DNA from: Chloranthus sessilifolius
Lineage: Eukaryota; Streptophyta; Magnoliopsida; Chloranthales; Chloranthaceae
Direction: 5' to 3'
DNA: 64,000 nucleotides
Assembly (NCBI GenBank): GCA_021018995.1
Contig: CM037585.1
Location: 125,330,831-125,394,830, forward strand
Below are positions 35,323 to 47,700 of this stretch, piece after piece (position 1 is the first letter of the stretch; each line of letters begins with the position of its first letter). A program made the translations under genes and the position numbers. The notes under the pieces are model-generated. The model was not told where the DNA came from. It did not search any database and saw only the letters and a list, made by a program, of their open reading frames with translations.

Positions 35323-35975
35323 CTACTCAAAATGTTTCATCACCGATGAAACACGCATGAAGTGAATCATGGCACTCGGTGACGTATGAGCATCATCTCG
35401 GTCCATTGTAGAGGGACGTACTCGGTAAACCTCTCCTTGACGAGCCCAATAACCCGGCTCGCCAAGCCACTCTACCAAATACTTTTGAAGTTTCGTATCG
35501 ACTCTCCCGGACCCGAAGGAATTCATCCCCGATGAAGTGTGATCGCGATATCGACGGGGAATACGGGAACTCAAGCAACGAACTCTCTCATGATTGGCCC
35601 ATGCACTGTCGATAGTCGACTCACCAACCCTCAGCATCTTATAGACCAGAAATTTTTGGCCGCAGGTGAATGCCACAATATTATCCCAAATTTTCTCAAT
35701 TATCTCTTTTCTTCGCTTGTTTGGGTAGGGAAGTGGTATTGATTGCAAAGTTGGGATGAGGTTGTTTGGAACGGGTTGCAAGGAGGTAGGGTTGAGCTCA
35801 AAGAAAGAACTAGGTCCTCCACATTGAACGTAGAGCTGACCCCTATATCTGGAGGAAGCTCAAGATTGTACGCACTAGGACCATTCCTTGCAACAATTCC
35901 AAAAGGTCTAGCGCCGTGGGCCTGAGACTCCCGATGGGAATCGTTCAAGTCCGATCTGAACCATTGTATGATCAT
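35323..35975 (-). pseudogene. Gypsy integrase C-terminus and chromodomain-like end
   Basis: RPFGIVARNGPSAYNLELP and DIGVSSTFNVEDLV match the C-terminal integrase segment just before the chromodomain in Ty3/gypsy chromoviruses. KLQKYLVEWLG, in the overlapping frame, resembles the chromodomain core. A frame change joins the two. No integrase catalytic residues are present. Confidence 0.65.
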
Positions 35976-36339
35976 TCAATTGAAATTTCATAAAAGCCTT
36001 TGGTAACTGCATCGATATTTTGAGAGTTTCATTGCATAAATTAATTTTAAACTTAATTTTGGCATGCAATGCGGAATGAGACTCAAAAGATGACTCACAA
36101 TAAGACTTGGAATGTATAGCAGGATGCAACTTGAGACTATGATGTGCATGCGACACTAATGACTCATGTGTGATCAAATCAAGTGGCACTATTGGCTCAT
36201 GTGGACTCGACTTAAAGGATTCCAATGACTCATTGGTAGGTGAAGTTATTGGCTCATGTGTACTTGGTTTAACCAACTTCAAAGACTCGAGTGCACTCGA
36301 CTCGATGAACTTGTGCGTACTCGCGCCAACCAAACCCAA
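35908..36339 (-). CDS. Repetitive Ser/His/Glu-rich reading frame inside the gypsy element
   Basis: An open frame of 143 codons lying where pol should be. Its first half is built from loosely repeated blocks (KPSTHEPI, SPTNESLESF, SSPHEPI, ITHESLVSHAHHSL), spaced about 20 residues apart. No known domain is visible. It may be a filler that expanded after pol was lost, or captured sequence. Whether it is translated is unknown. Confidence 0.4.
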   Translation of the reverse strand: MGLVGASTHKFIESSALESLKLVKPSTHEPITSPTNESLESFKSSPHEPIVPLDLITHESLVSHAHHSLKLHPAIHSKSYCESSFESHSALHAKIKFKINLCNETLKISMQLPKAFMKFQLNDHTMVQIGLERFPSGVSGPRR

Positions 36340-36410
36340 AGACTCTGGGGTACTCGATTAAATTGACACTAATGGTTCTTACATACCCAGTTCAATGGAC
36401 TCATGTGTAC

Positions 36411-37274
36411 TCAACCTAACACAAGGGAGATAGAGGTCTCTTTAACACTAACGAGACTTTCGTCAGCTTCTTCCATCTCCTCTTCACTCATCACGGTTCT
36501 AGGGTCATACACTTCCTCTTCTACTTTCATATTTTCTGGCTCCTTAGAACTTTCTCTTTTAATCAATAAATTTGGAGTAGGAAGTTTTATGGAGTATTGG
36601 TAAGCAAAGTGTCCAAATCCTTGACACTTAAGATAATCAGGACACTTATTTGTCTTAGTTTTCAAAAATTGCAGAAGGTGACGGTGCGTGAGAGGAACAT
36701 AATTCTCAATAAGTCGCTCCCTCATGTCCTCCCATCATGTGATGGGCTTACGATTAGCTAACTCGCGTAGAAGCTCAACATTAGTCTAATAGCTTTTGGC
36801 ACTACCCTCTAACTTTGTTTTCACTATCCTAACTTTGTGCTCATTCGGTACGCCATACCAATCAAAATACTCTTCTACACTAGACAACCATTCCATGAAG
36901 GTTTTGGGGTTTAGCCATCCCTCAAAACATGGAACTTCATCCCGAATAGATTTTAGAAACTTTTCGGTGGGATCGTACTCGGGTTCACGCTGATGAGGGT
37001 ATCCCCTAACTCTAGTCTCATCATGACTTTTGAGACTTTGCCAAGAATTTGGTGTGTAGCGGCTCCTATTTTTAATTGCACACATTTGGGCTTTGATGTC
37101 CCTAAGGCATTGACAATCTCGCTCATGCTCATGGTAAACACGGCTTACTAACACGGGTGCTAAATGCCATGCAAACATAAACCACAATGGATGAGGAATT
37201 TTGTCAAACAGTAGACGTGCATACTTTTGAACAGAAATGAGATGAAATGCAACGAAAATTAAAATGACACACAA
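36411..37274 (-). pseudogene. Gypsy gag with degenerate CCHC knuckle
   Basis: 37274-36786 contains the gag core VPCFEGWLNPKTFMEWLSSV ... EYFDWYGVPNEHKVRIVKTK. 36725-36411 in the same frame holds the nucleocapsid-like CQGFGHFAYQY. The last Cys of the knuckle appears as Tyr, and only one of the usual first two Cys is in place. A TAG (near 36,783) and a TGA (near 36,735) separate the two parts. Family role: virus-like particle structure and RNA packaging. Confidence 0.78.
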
Positions 37275-37296
37275 TATGCCCTAACCTAGAAACTGT

Positions 37297-37308
37297 GCTC
37301 TGATACCA
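37297..37308 (-). promoter_or_regulatory. Primer-binding site (tRNA-iMet type)
   Basis: TGGTATCAGAGC on -, four bases inside the 5' LTR edge at 37313, the expected place for first-strand priming. Confidence 0.9.
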
Positions 37309-37312
37309 AAAC

Positions 37313-38320
37313 TGACGCAGGACGGTACCCTAAACTACGTGAATGCAATGGTTGATTTTTCCGAAATTAAATGGAATTAAATTAAACAATAAAACCTTCA
37401 AAATATAACGAATACCTCAGGTTTCATAGTATTCCATGGGAGAATCACGTATAATTCAGGCAGGGTTCAGTCCGGGCGTTAGATCCGTTAGGTTGCGGTG
37501 TGGATCGTTCCTAGAGATAGAACTCTAGATTTCCAGATTAAGGCGCTCACAATGCAATGATGGAATCTCTGGTTTTGGGATATTTTGATATGGTTTGGGC
37601 TTAGCAGTTTGATGGAGGCTACGGTTGATGAATCGGATCAATTCAATGGTTTAGGGAAAAACTAGGGTTTAGGATCTCCAAAAGTTGATGGCCAATTTAG
37701 GTTATAGGATCACACAAGCAAAGATAATAAGAGATGGATAGGTAGATAGAAGATAGATTTGCAGGCATCACACCCTTGGCTTCGCACCAAACCATTCTCG
37801 GGAAGAAGAATCACTCTTCGAAGAAACTTATCTCAAGTCTCAAAGCAAAACGCTCATTCATTCAATGATCAATAACTAATTACATTGCTCACTTAAGGAC
37901 CTTATATAGGAGCCCTTTCAATAAAAGAAAACCCTAAAACAAATAATAAATAAAAGACAAATAAACCCCTAAAACAAAATTCGAAACTAAACTTCTACAA
38001 CAACTAAAACAACTCGGCGCGATTTCGATCGAAATTGAAATTCGATCGATCGAAATTAAAAATCGTTCGATCGAAATTCTCATATTCATAAAATATTGCC
38101 GTTGACATTCGATCGATCAAATTTAACTTTTGATCGAACGATTATTTGATTCGATCGATCAAAATATCACTCCAGAACTTGTGTTTCTGTCAACTGAATT
38201 CGATCGATCGAAATTTCAGAGTTCCTTCAGTCCTATTTCTGATTTCCCTTCCGCTTCTTCCGACGTCGGTACACGCGAAAAGGTCCATATCTAATGTTTA
38301 CGATGTCGGCGTCCCCGTCA
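37313..38320 (-). repeat. Gypsy 5' LTR
   Basis: Pairs with 34307-35314 over its whole length. TATA box on - near 37,892-37,905. The TTCGATCGATCGAA array is at 38,015-38,215. Confidence 0.92.
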
Positions 38321-38379
38321 CAGAATCACTGGATGTTGAGGTAAATCATATGGTTGCTGTTGAAGAGCTGACAAAAATT

Positions 38380-38690
38380 ATCCACCTCAAATATGCTATG
38401 CTGCATCTTCTTGTCAAAGCTGACATGGATATCCACATCATTACAATCATCATGCCATTCATATGGGCCCAAATTTAGTGTATCGTGGTTGCACAATACA
38501 TAACTTGACCTCCTCTTCAGCGAACAAAGTAGAGGCTGAAGAGTTCAAACTAGTGTTCGTTCTCACAAAAAAACGTGCAGCTGATATTTTTACCAAAGGC
38601 CCTTTCGAGAGGTCAATAATAGCTTGCAGACAAAGTTTCAATGCCAAGTCCACACCTCAGCCTCAAAGGGTGTAGTAGAAAAATCATTCA
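38380..38690 (+). pseudogene. Copia RNase H C-terminal fragment
   Basis: FVLTKKRAADIFTKGPFER resembles the conserved end of copia polyproteins (QLADIFTKPL). About 70 residues, with no catalytic motif. It lies just right of the gypsy insertion. Confidence 0.45.
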
Positions 38691-39180
38691 TTATTTTTGT
38701 TGTATTGGTTCTGTTAACATGGACTACATACTGTTGGAGAATTTTAGTGTGCTGATTATTGTGTAATGATAAAAGCAAAATTAAATCAAAGTAAAACAGA
38801 GGATGGATTCAACACATCTAAAATATCCTAGACTTGCAAGATACTGGGTCCTTTGTAGCAAGTTTTAATAAGTAAGAGTTTGTCCCACAGGGAGTAATGA
38901 TATAAACCTGAAAGGTGTATAGTAGACCTCCAGATCTGGTAATTCTAATAAGAAAGAGAGCTTTCGGGTGTCACTAGATCTAATTCTACAAAACTGAAAT
39001 ATAAAACTAAATCTAAGAGATGGAGGAAGATGAATGGTAAAATAAAATATAAGATGGGGAGAAATAGACAGCTAGGGCCTGATTTTCATTACAAAACAGA
39101 TCAAGATCTGAGGATATGCAGCCATCCTTCATATGATTACAAGCACAAATGCAAGGTATAAGAATCTAATTTAGACCGGT

Positions 39181-39336
39181 GGTTTGGATTGATTTTAAGG
39201 TTATGATCTGTCCACTTAAATGGTCATAGATCATCTAATAGATTTCCTCCATTCCGATGGTTTGGATTGATCTTAAGGCTATGATCTGTCTACTTTAATG
39301 GTCACAGATCATCCAATAGATTTCCTCCATTCCGAT
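39181..39336. repeat. 78-bp tandem duplication
   Basis: Two adjacent copies, each running from GGTTTGGATTGAT to CCTCCATTCCGAT, with a handful of differences. Confidence 0.93.
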
Positions 39337-40082
39337 GGCTTCAATCAGAACAAGATAATCACTACTGATGTTGTAGATGTAAGGCCATAGGCACAGGCAC
39401 CCACAGGCATATCAAACTCAGGGAAATCAGATGATTATCAAGAGATCTATCAGTTAAGTGGGTGGGCTAGTCCCCTCTACACAAATCCGATCGAGAATCT
39501 AATGGGACCACAAGATCTTTAAATTTAATTAAGCTTTAAAATCAACAATTTATTGTTTCAATCAAAAACAACTTACAATAACATTGTTCCCAGATCTGTA
39601 GTCTGTGCATCGATCCACATTTCTTCATGCCGAAATTACAATTACAAAATAGATCTGAGTTGTTACCTAGATCTAATCCAACAGGCTGAATTAGAGAGAG
39701 AAGGGGGAAGAAAAAAAGGGGAAAATAAAACCTAAAACTAAACCTAAATGAGCTAAGGAGAACTCAGGCTATTCCTTTGTTCCTATTTTCCTTGCTGCCG
39801 AAAAACAACAAAATAAATGGGTATTTATAAGTGTGCATCGATCCGTGTGCCTTCAGTTGCAGCCAATCAGAGAGCAGTGGACTCAGTTCTGTTATGCGCA
39901 ACTCTAAAAAATGCCCCTGCCGACCACTGATATTTGCTAATGGAACTTGAGATAAATCCCTGAGATGTGTGGGACATTGGGATGTGTGCCCTAGAAGTAT
40001 TGGAATCCCCAAAATGTCTCTAACGTGTGAAATAGATGGCTGGAACCCGTGCCTCGATAGGTTCATTTTCAGCATCAGGACC

Positions 40083-40680
40083 TCTCGACAGGTTCAAACA
40101 ACCATTCGATAGGTTGCAGTGCAGTGGTCGACAAGTTGGAGCAGATGTAGAAAAGTGCTCGATAGGATGAGCTTTGAGCTATTCGATAGGTTGAAGTATT
40201 GCTGTTGTACCAACTGTTCGACAGGTTCAACTGGCTTCATGGTTGAAGCTTTCGATAGGATTGATTGCTGCCCTGTAGAACTGCTCGATAGGATGGCAAG
40301 AGCTGCTAAGGAGTTCGACAGGTTGGTGGACTCTATTGCTGATCCATTCGATAGGTTCAAAGGAGCACCATTCGACAGGTTCAAACCAGCATCAGCTCTA
40401 TTCGATAAGTTCAAAACTACTGCATTGAGGGACTGTTTGATAAGTTCAATGTAGCCAACTGCTCGACAGGAAGAGCTTTCAACTATATGCAGAACTCGAT
40501 AGGTTACTTTGCAGGCTCATAAACCATTCGATAGGTTCATAGTTGAGGAGTTTAGGGACTGCTCGATAGTTTTAATTGACACATGCTTGGAACCTCGATG
40601 GGTTTTCTATAGGTATAGAACTCCAGCCATTTGTGCACCTCGATAGAATGATTTGCAGCTCCATGAACTCGACAGGTTTG
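40083..40680 (-). repeat. U3 array of ~20 YTCGAYAGGWT motifs
   Basis: TTCGATAGGTT, CTCGACAGGTT and close variants recur about every 20-46 bp, all in the same orientation, with unrelated DNA between. It sits upstream (on -) of the LTR's TATA box. Confidence 0.85.
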
Positions 40681-41389
40681 GAAAGTGCTGGGGCTTGGGT
40701 TCTTTATTCTGCTTTTTACTCCAACAACAGCAGCTCTCTTTCAGATCATGGGCTTCATCTGTTTCAGCCCCAATGATCGGCTCTATTTCTGCTCTTTGTG
40801 GCACTTCTTAACTGGATTTCTGCACTATGCTGCAATTTCTTCCTTAAACTGCAAAACAAGCTAAAAGTGATTATAAACAGCTCTAAGGCTTAGCAAAAGT
40901 CAGGTTTAAGGGTGTAGAAAGTGGCAAAAATCAGTGCTTAACACATACTAGAATAGTTTAGTCATTACTCATTTTAGTATTTATGTCTTTCCAAAATGCC
41001 CTTAGTAGAAAACCTTAATATGTGGATAAAATTAGTACCTATTGCCTGTGCAATGGGTCCTACAGTAGGTGCATGATGAAATTTTCCTACAGTATGTTCC
41101 TTAAGCTTGTGAACATAATTTGTCTCTTTTGTTCATTACTCTTGAAATTTTCTGCACCAATGTTAACGGCATGAGGAAGTATATAAGAACACTATCTTGA
41201 CGTGATGTAAATGGTGTAGGCCCTCAGATATCAAGCATGCTTAATATTTATGTTTGTATTCACTTTATTATTATTATTATTATTTTTTTTTACCATATCC
41301 TCATTGCTATTTTTATTTAGATAAATCAATTTTCTGTTGTTGTTGTGTTCCTCATTTTTTTGACTGTTGAAAGATGAAATTAATTTCAG

Positions 41390-44300
41390 ATTGAAGAAAA
41401 AAAACAAGCGGCTGCTGATGTTTTATTCCAATATTCCCAATTTGTTATGGTGTGCATTGGGGAGGGAGTTCGACCTTGCGATTTAAGGTTGCATTTGATG
41501 AAGGTAACATGCCTTTCTTTTGCTTAAATTTAATCGCTCTTGCAGAGACACAGCTGGGGGAGTTAAGAGTCTCTTGTTTCAGAGAGTTCGATTGAGGTGA
41601 GTGAAAAATATCTGAACTTATGGAATCACCCATTTGTAAAATAAAGAAAAATAAATTTTAAGAGAAAAACTAAACATACGAATCTAAGATACAAAAAAAA
41701 ATAATAAGTTTAATATGTAATTTTAGCACTATTATTGATTTAATTTGTGATAACAGACAGTTACATAATTCTGCTAGCATATAATAATATGCATAAGAAT
41801 AATGTATGTAAGATGGAAATTATATCATCATCATCATCACCATCACCATCATAGCCATATTCCCTCAAGTTGGTCCGCTTTGTGAGTCTTACTTCTCCAC
41901 TCGTTTATGGTCAGCACTGAGCTCTCTGTAATGTGGCAATCTTTCATGTCCTTTCTCACTGCTTTCCTCCAGGTCTCACTGGCCTTCCTCTTCTCCTACT
42001 TCCTTGTTCTTGTAGAGTCTCAACCCTTCATACATGGTCTGCTTCTGGCCTCCGAGAGACATGTCCAAACCACCTCAAGCGATTTTCCGAATTTTGTTTC
42101 CTTTATTGGTGCTATTGTCAAATTTCCTCTTATGTACTCATTCCTAATTTTATCCTTGTTACTCGACACATCCATCTTCTTGTCACTTCTTCGTAGCCCA
42201 ATTCTTCACCTTATGGTATGACAGGTCGTACCGCCGACTTATAGAAATGCCCTTTCAATCAAAGTAGAAGTCTTGGATCACACTACTTCATTTGATCTTC
42301 TCCATTCCATCCAGCCTGCATTAATCCTATTTGAGACGTCATCTTCAAATCCACCATCTGATTGTAAGGTAGAGCATAAATAGCGAAATTTATTACACTG
42401 TGGCACTAAATAGTTATCTATTTTAACTAAATCCTCATATATAATATACACACACATACATATATATAAAATATGTAGTAGAGAGGCCCAAAGATAATAC
42501 GCTCGAATGCTTGGTTCATCATCCATGCGTTCGAACCTGATGGGCTCCATGTTGCACTCAAACAAGGGATCGGGTTCCACGACAACTTACCCAAGGTCGA
42601 TCAGGTACCATAAAAGAAAAAATTAAAAAGGCTGATCCACCGTTAAAAAATTGGTTAAAGGTGCACGATTTCAATGCACCAGGTTCAAGCGGCAGATAGG
42701 AAACTTTGATATGGGATTTAAAGGGCAAAATGATCCGAGAAATAATTTTTTTTCCTAAAATCCTAAGGGGATGGGTGAACCGTTAGAGAACGCAATCACC
42801 TGCCAGGCACATGACCTAGGGTTCAAACGCACGGTTCACGTCGTGCGCTCGAACCCGTAGTCCCATTTCTCACATATATATATATATACATACGTACATA
42901 CAATGCAATTATGTATGTTCGATGTTCAAAAAATCTGATACATTTTGGAGTCATAATCAGAGCCAAAGTGATCCAAAATAAGCACCGGTGTAAGGCCCAG
43001 CTTCAAGATCATCCAAAATGCAGCACGAACCTGTGTAAGTCTCAGCTTCTAGAACATCCAAAACGAAGCACCTGTAGATGTGAATTGAAGTCCACAGGCC
43101 TCGAAAAATTGACCAATACTGTTAAATGATTCAACCAATATGTGCACCATTACCTTCGTTGCCTAAACCATTCAAGTGCAGTGGCTCGGCAGAGTCAACT
43201 CAATTCTGTGGTGTCTGAATCCGGCTGAATTTTAAGACCTTGGTTATTCGAGATGAGTTTGTACAGGTTCATGAATGAAAATTTTCTGGTAAATCAGCTC
43301 ATCAAGCTATTGTATAAAAATTCTTCTTAAAGCAATGAAAGATTCAATCTGTAGTGTGTTGCCTCAATATGCTACAAATAGGGAAGCAAATTAGTTAGAC
43401 AAAACGAAGAGCTTTCTAGCCCAACACAAAGTGTATACAGATTGTGCAACATGGAGACCCAGGCCTATTATATAAGTTCACTGGATAAAAAGTTGTGCCT
43501 CAGCCTAGCCCAACTTGCTAGGCTCGAGAGGTCTTTATACTAGTCTTAGAAGAGGCCGGGTATAAAAGCCCCTGAATCATCCTAGTCAACTAGCAACAAA
43601 CTAGAAGTAGTGCATCAATAGGTTTTCAATTTGCAGGGATCGGGCTTGTAGCCCAATGGTGGTGCGAAGAGGATCCAAATGAGATGTGGGAACAAATGAC
43701 GTAGTGCCTTAAACGAATTGCTAAGGAAGTGCTCGGGGACTCTAAAAGAAGAAAATTTGTACAAAAAGAAACGTGGTGGTGGATGCAGACATTCAAACGT
43801 CAATTGCTGATAAGTGTTTTAAAGAATGACAAAGAACAAAAACTACAAATGATCTTGAAAGATATAAAATCTCCAAAAGAGAAGCTAAGAAAGCCGTGAG
43901 TAAAGTTAAATATGAAACATACAACCATTTATATACTAGGTTGGGAACTAAAGGAGAGAGAAATCTATAAACTTGTCAAAATTAGAGAAAAGAAAACTAG
44001 GGATCTCGATCAGGTATAGTGTATCAGAGATAAAGATCAAAGGGTCTTGGTATAAGAGGAGGGGATGAAAAATAGATGGCAAGAATAATTTAAAGATCTA
44101 TTAAACACAAAATATTCGAAGGAAACAGATCAAGAAGAACCAAATTAAGGAATGATATACGAAATATCGGAAGCTGAAGTAAAAGTAGCCTTAACAAAGA
44201 TTAAGAAAAGAAGAGCATTAGGAGCAAATTGATTACCTATAAAAGTTTGGATTGTGAGAGAATGGACTAAATTGGTTAACTTAAATAAACGAAAAAAAGT

Positions 44301-44734
44301 CCGAGGAATGGAGGAGAGTGTTGTGGCCCTTCTTATAAGAACAAAGGTAAGACATCCAAAATTGTGCCAACTATCAAGGCATTAAACTAAGGAGCCAAAC
44401 TACAAAACTTTGGGAGAGAAAATAGAACGACTAAGGCAAGAGCCAAATGTATTAGAGAATAAGTTTGAATTTATGCTGAGAAACTCAACAACGGAAGGTA
44501 TTTTCCTATTTTGGCAACTTATGCGAAAAGTTTAGAGAGAAGGAAAAACTTAGCATATTATCTTTATTCATTTAAAGAAGGCTTGTAATTAGGGTTGTCA
44601 GTGTGTCGGGTTAGATTGGGCGAAAATTTTGGTTGCCCATCGGGAAAATGGCATATGCCCAACCTGACCCAACCTGATGGTGCACCAGACCTGAAAGCTC
44701 GACCTAACATGGTAAAAACCTCTTGTTTTCAATG

Positions 44735-44782
<48 letters not shown>

Positions 44783-47700
44783 CGAGTCAGGTACCCGATA
44801 TTTGCTTGACCCGAACTGGCGGGTCAATTTTATGCGCCCAACCCGGTAAAAAATCCAAGTTGGGTGAATCAGGTATCGGTTCAACTCACCCGACAAGTTG
44901 ACAACCCTACTTATGGAGAGTACGGAGACAAATAATCTGGTGGATGCTAAGGAAGAAATGCATCCTAAGCTAAGTATTGTGTGACCCGAGTTCCACTTAG
45001 ATTGGGGACATTTTCATAAGAAGGTTATTAGACGTGTCATATTATATAGTGTGAAGTGTTGGGCTACAAAAGAACGACAAGAAGATAGACTAAATGTGGC
45101 TGAGATGCGTATGTTGGATGTACGGAGTAACAAGAAATGATAAAATTAGGAATGAGTACATAAGAGAAACTTGGAGAGTGGCAACTATAAAGGAAAAAAT
45201 TACAGAATGTTGTTTGAGGTGGTTTGGACATGTTTATTAGAGGCATGAAGTAGACCCTGTACGAGAGTTGAGAAGCTATAAGCACAAGGAAGTAAGAGAA
45301 GACGAAGACTAGTGATAAGGAAAACTGTGAGAAGGGATATGAAGGATTGTGAAGTTACTAGGACTTTAGCACTAATAAAAAATGAGTGTAGATGTAGGAC
45401 TCCCAAAGATGCTTCCAAATAGATGGGATAAGGCCGTGGACTGTCAAAGCTGGACTCCAAATAGATGGGATAAGGCTGTGATGATGATGATGATTATCAG
45501 GGGTCTGTAGCCCAATGGAATGTTCACAATGTTGCAACCTCTAGGTCGGAGGTTGAATCCTAGCTTACCTATAAAAACAAAGGTTTTCAGTTTTTCAAGG
45601 ATAAAGTGAATTCATTGGAAGCTTCCAATAAACCATTTGTTCAATGGTAGAATTTGCAAGAACCTACATGAAAGAACTCCCATAAATAGTACCTTTGTTC
45701 GACTACAAGCAACCATAAGCAAAAGACTGGTTCAAGTAGTCTTCATATGTTGAAGAACTTTATTTATTAGGGGTGTCCCCTCTCTAGTTTTTATAATATT
45801 TGGAAGTCCAAGAGCTACCAAAAGTGCCTATGTTATGCGGGAGAAACGCTAAAACCCTAATTATGCAAGTTTGGGATTAACCTCAGATTTAATTGAATAA
45901 TCGAAATAATCGAAATCACCCAAACACAAAATAAATTTAATGAATTCAATAAAGCAACTAGGTTAATTCAATTTTAGCGCTCACATGCATCAATATTCCT
46001 GATTTAGAAAAGCGGATCCGATGAAAGATTCGAGTTTTGATCTAGTTTAGGGCATCAAACGACAATTATGGTATCGTCTCTTGACTCCTCTAGGGTTTGA
46101 AAATAAAGGCTCGAGGAATTAAATTAAAAAAAGGGATAGATTAAAGATGTAAATTTTTAGATTTGGATTTAGGAATTTATCAAAGCAAGGGAAGATATTA
46201 CCAGATAAAAATAGAGCAAAGGATAGAAGAGGAAGATAGAAGTCCAAGGCTTTACACCCAAGATTCCGAGGCTTCTCACTAAGGCTGTATGTCGGCTTTG
46301 CACCAAGTCGCACGAGAAATGATTGCTCACTTCTCAGGTTTCGAAAGATTTGCTCCTCCGATTGAAAACTCTTCACAAGTCTTCTAGGGTTTGCACAAAA
46401 GCAAGCTCTCAAATTTTCATTCAATAATCAACTCCCTATTACAAAGTTATAAAGACCTTATATAGTAGGTCACAAAAAAGAAAAGAAAACCCTAAAACAA
46501 ATAAATACTAAACTACAAGTTTCCCCTGAAAAACTAAAGCCCATCCTTTTATTACGTGGTCACTTTTGAAGGGGCAAACGATGTCCGATTAACGTGGAAT
46601 TTGTGTTATTTGAAAGCTTATTGAAGTAGCTTTCCAACAAGGCAAGAATCACACAATTCCGACACATATTGATAGACTTATGACCACTTTTCTAATGGTT
46701 GCGCAGAAAGTGACGTGAAAACTCTTCAATCCTTTGAATTTGGGCTCTTAACCACTTTCATGTTCTTTTTCTTTCCGGCTCTTCCGTTCCGGCTCCCTTT
46801 CCATTTCTTCTGCTACTGGACAATCTTTCGGCCCAAATCCAATGCTCTTCATCGTGATGTCCCTATCACTATGACTATTCTATTAGAACCTATTGATAAC
46901 CTACCTAAAAGTAAACTTTTTTAATTTCATAGAATAACTAAAAATCATCAGCCAATCTGTCCCTAAAGGTGCCAATGGCTGTCTTGCTTTATGTTGGAGT
47001 CTCTTGTTTGAACTACCTTCTTGATATTTTCACCTAGGTGGCCTGCTATATTAATCTTTGATCTAGTTGAAGAGATAGAATCTTCATTACCTCACGTGAT
47101 AAGGAGTACTCATCGAGGTTCAAAATCTGGATGGCAGCGTTTTGCATCTAAGTACAGGCTACAAAGTGAAGTTGTCAGTAGCAGAGGATATGAACGGCTA
47201 GTACGAGGAACCTATGATTGGGCTTCCTGGGTCAATTAAATGTTGAGAAATGTGTCTTTTTGAGATGGAGGAATGTAAAGGTATTTCAGGATTTAAGAGG
47301 TTCAGATGTCTAAGGGCTAAATGCTTTAATAAAGGACAGTTGTCCATCAATTAAGCTTATAGATATGATTGGGCATCAACCAAACTATATACCTATATAA
47401 AAGGAGGTTGTCGATGGTGTACATGTCGTCCATAGTAAATTTTGGTATACATATCGTCCATAGTAAATTTTGGTATGCATGTCATCCGTAGTAAATTTTG
47501 TGAAAAAAGAAAATTTTCTGCACTCCCATATCTCTACTCCACTACGTGTCAATCGAAGAAAATTAAAAATACTCTCTCCTTTGAGTTGGTATTAGGTTCT
47601 CAACTTGAGCACTGTCAGTGGTTCTCAAGTCTTTCTTCTTTTCAAAATGGTCAAGGATATATACCCGACCCGGCCCAATGGGTCAAAGATGCCCGACCCA

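Larger units (their letters stand above)
34302..38325 (-). mobile_element. Internally deleted Ty3/gypsy retrotransposon with two 1008-bp LTRs
   Basis: LTRs are 34307-35314 (3') and 37313-38320 (5', sense on -), both 1008 bp, TG...CA, about 94-95% identical over the first 700 bp by eye. Flanking 5-mers are TAGAA (34302-34306) and CAGAA (38321-38325), a TSD with one change. The PBS TGGTATCAGAGC (tRNA-iMet type) is on - at 37308-37297. The internal domain is only about 2 kb. Gag is present, then a repetitive ORF, then integrase C-terminus and chromodomain-like text. Protease, RT, RNase H and the integrase core are absent. Confidence 0.9.
38727..40948 (-). mobile_element. Solo LTR, 2212 bp, TSD CATAC
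   Basis: LTR 38732-40943 begins TGTTGGAGAATTTTAG and ends GTGCTTAACA, with a perfect CATAC duplication at 38727-38731 and 40944-40948. Sense is on -: TATA box CTTATAAATACCC near 39,818-39,830. U3 lies at higher coordinates and carries about 20 copies of YTCGAYAGGWT (40,083-40,680). A two-copy 78-bp tandem repeat lies in the downstream part (39,181-39,336). Confidence 0.82.
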
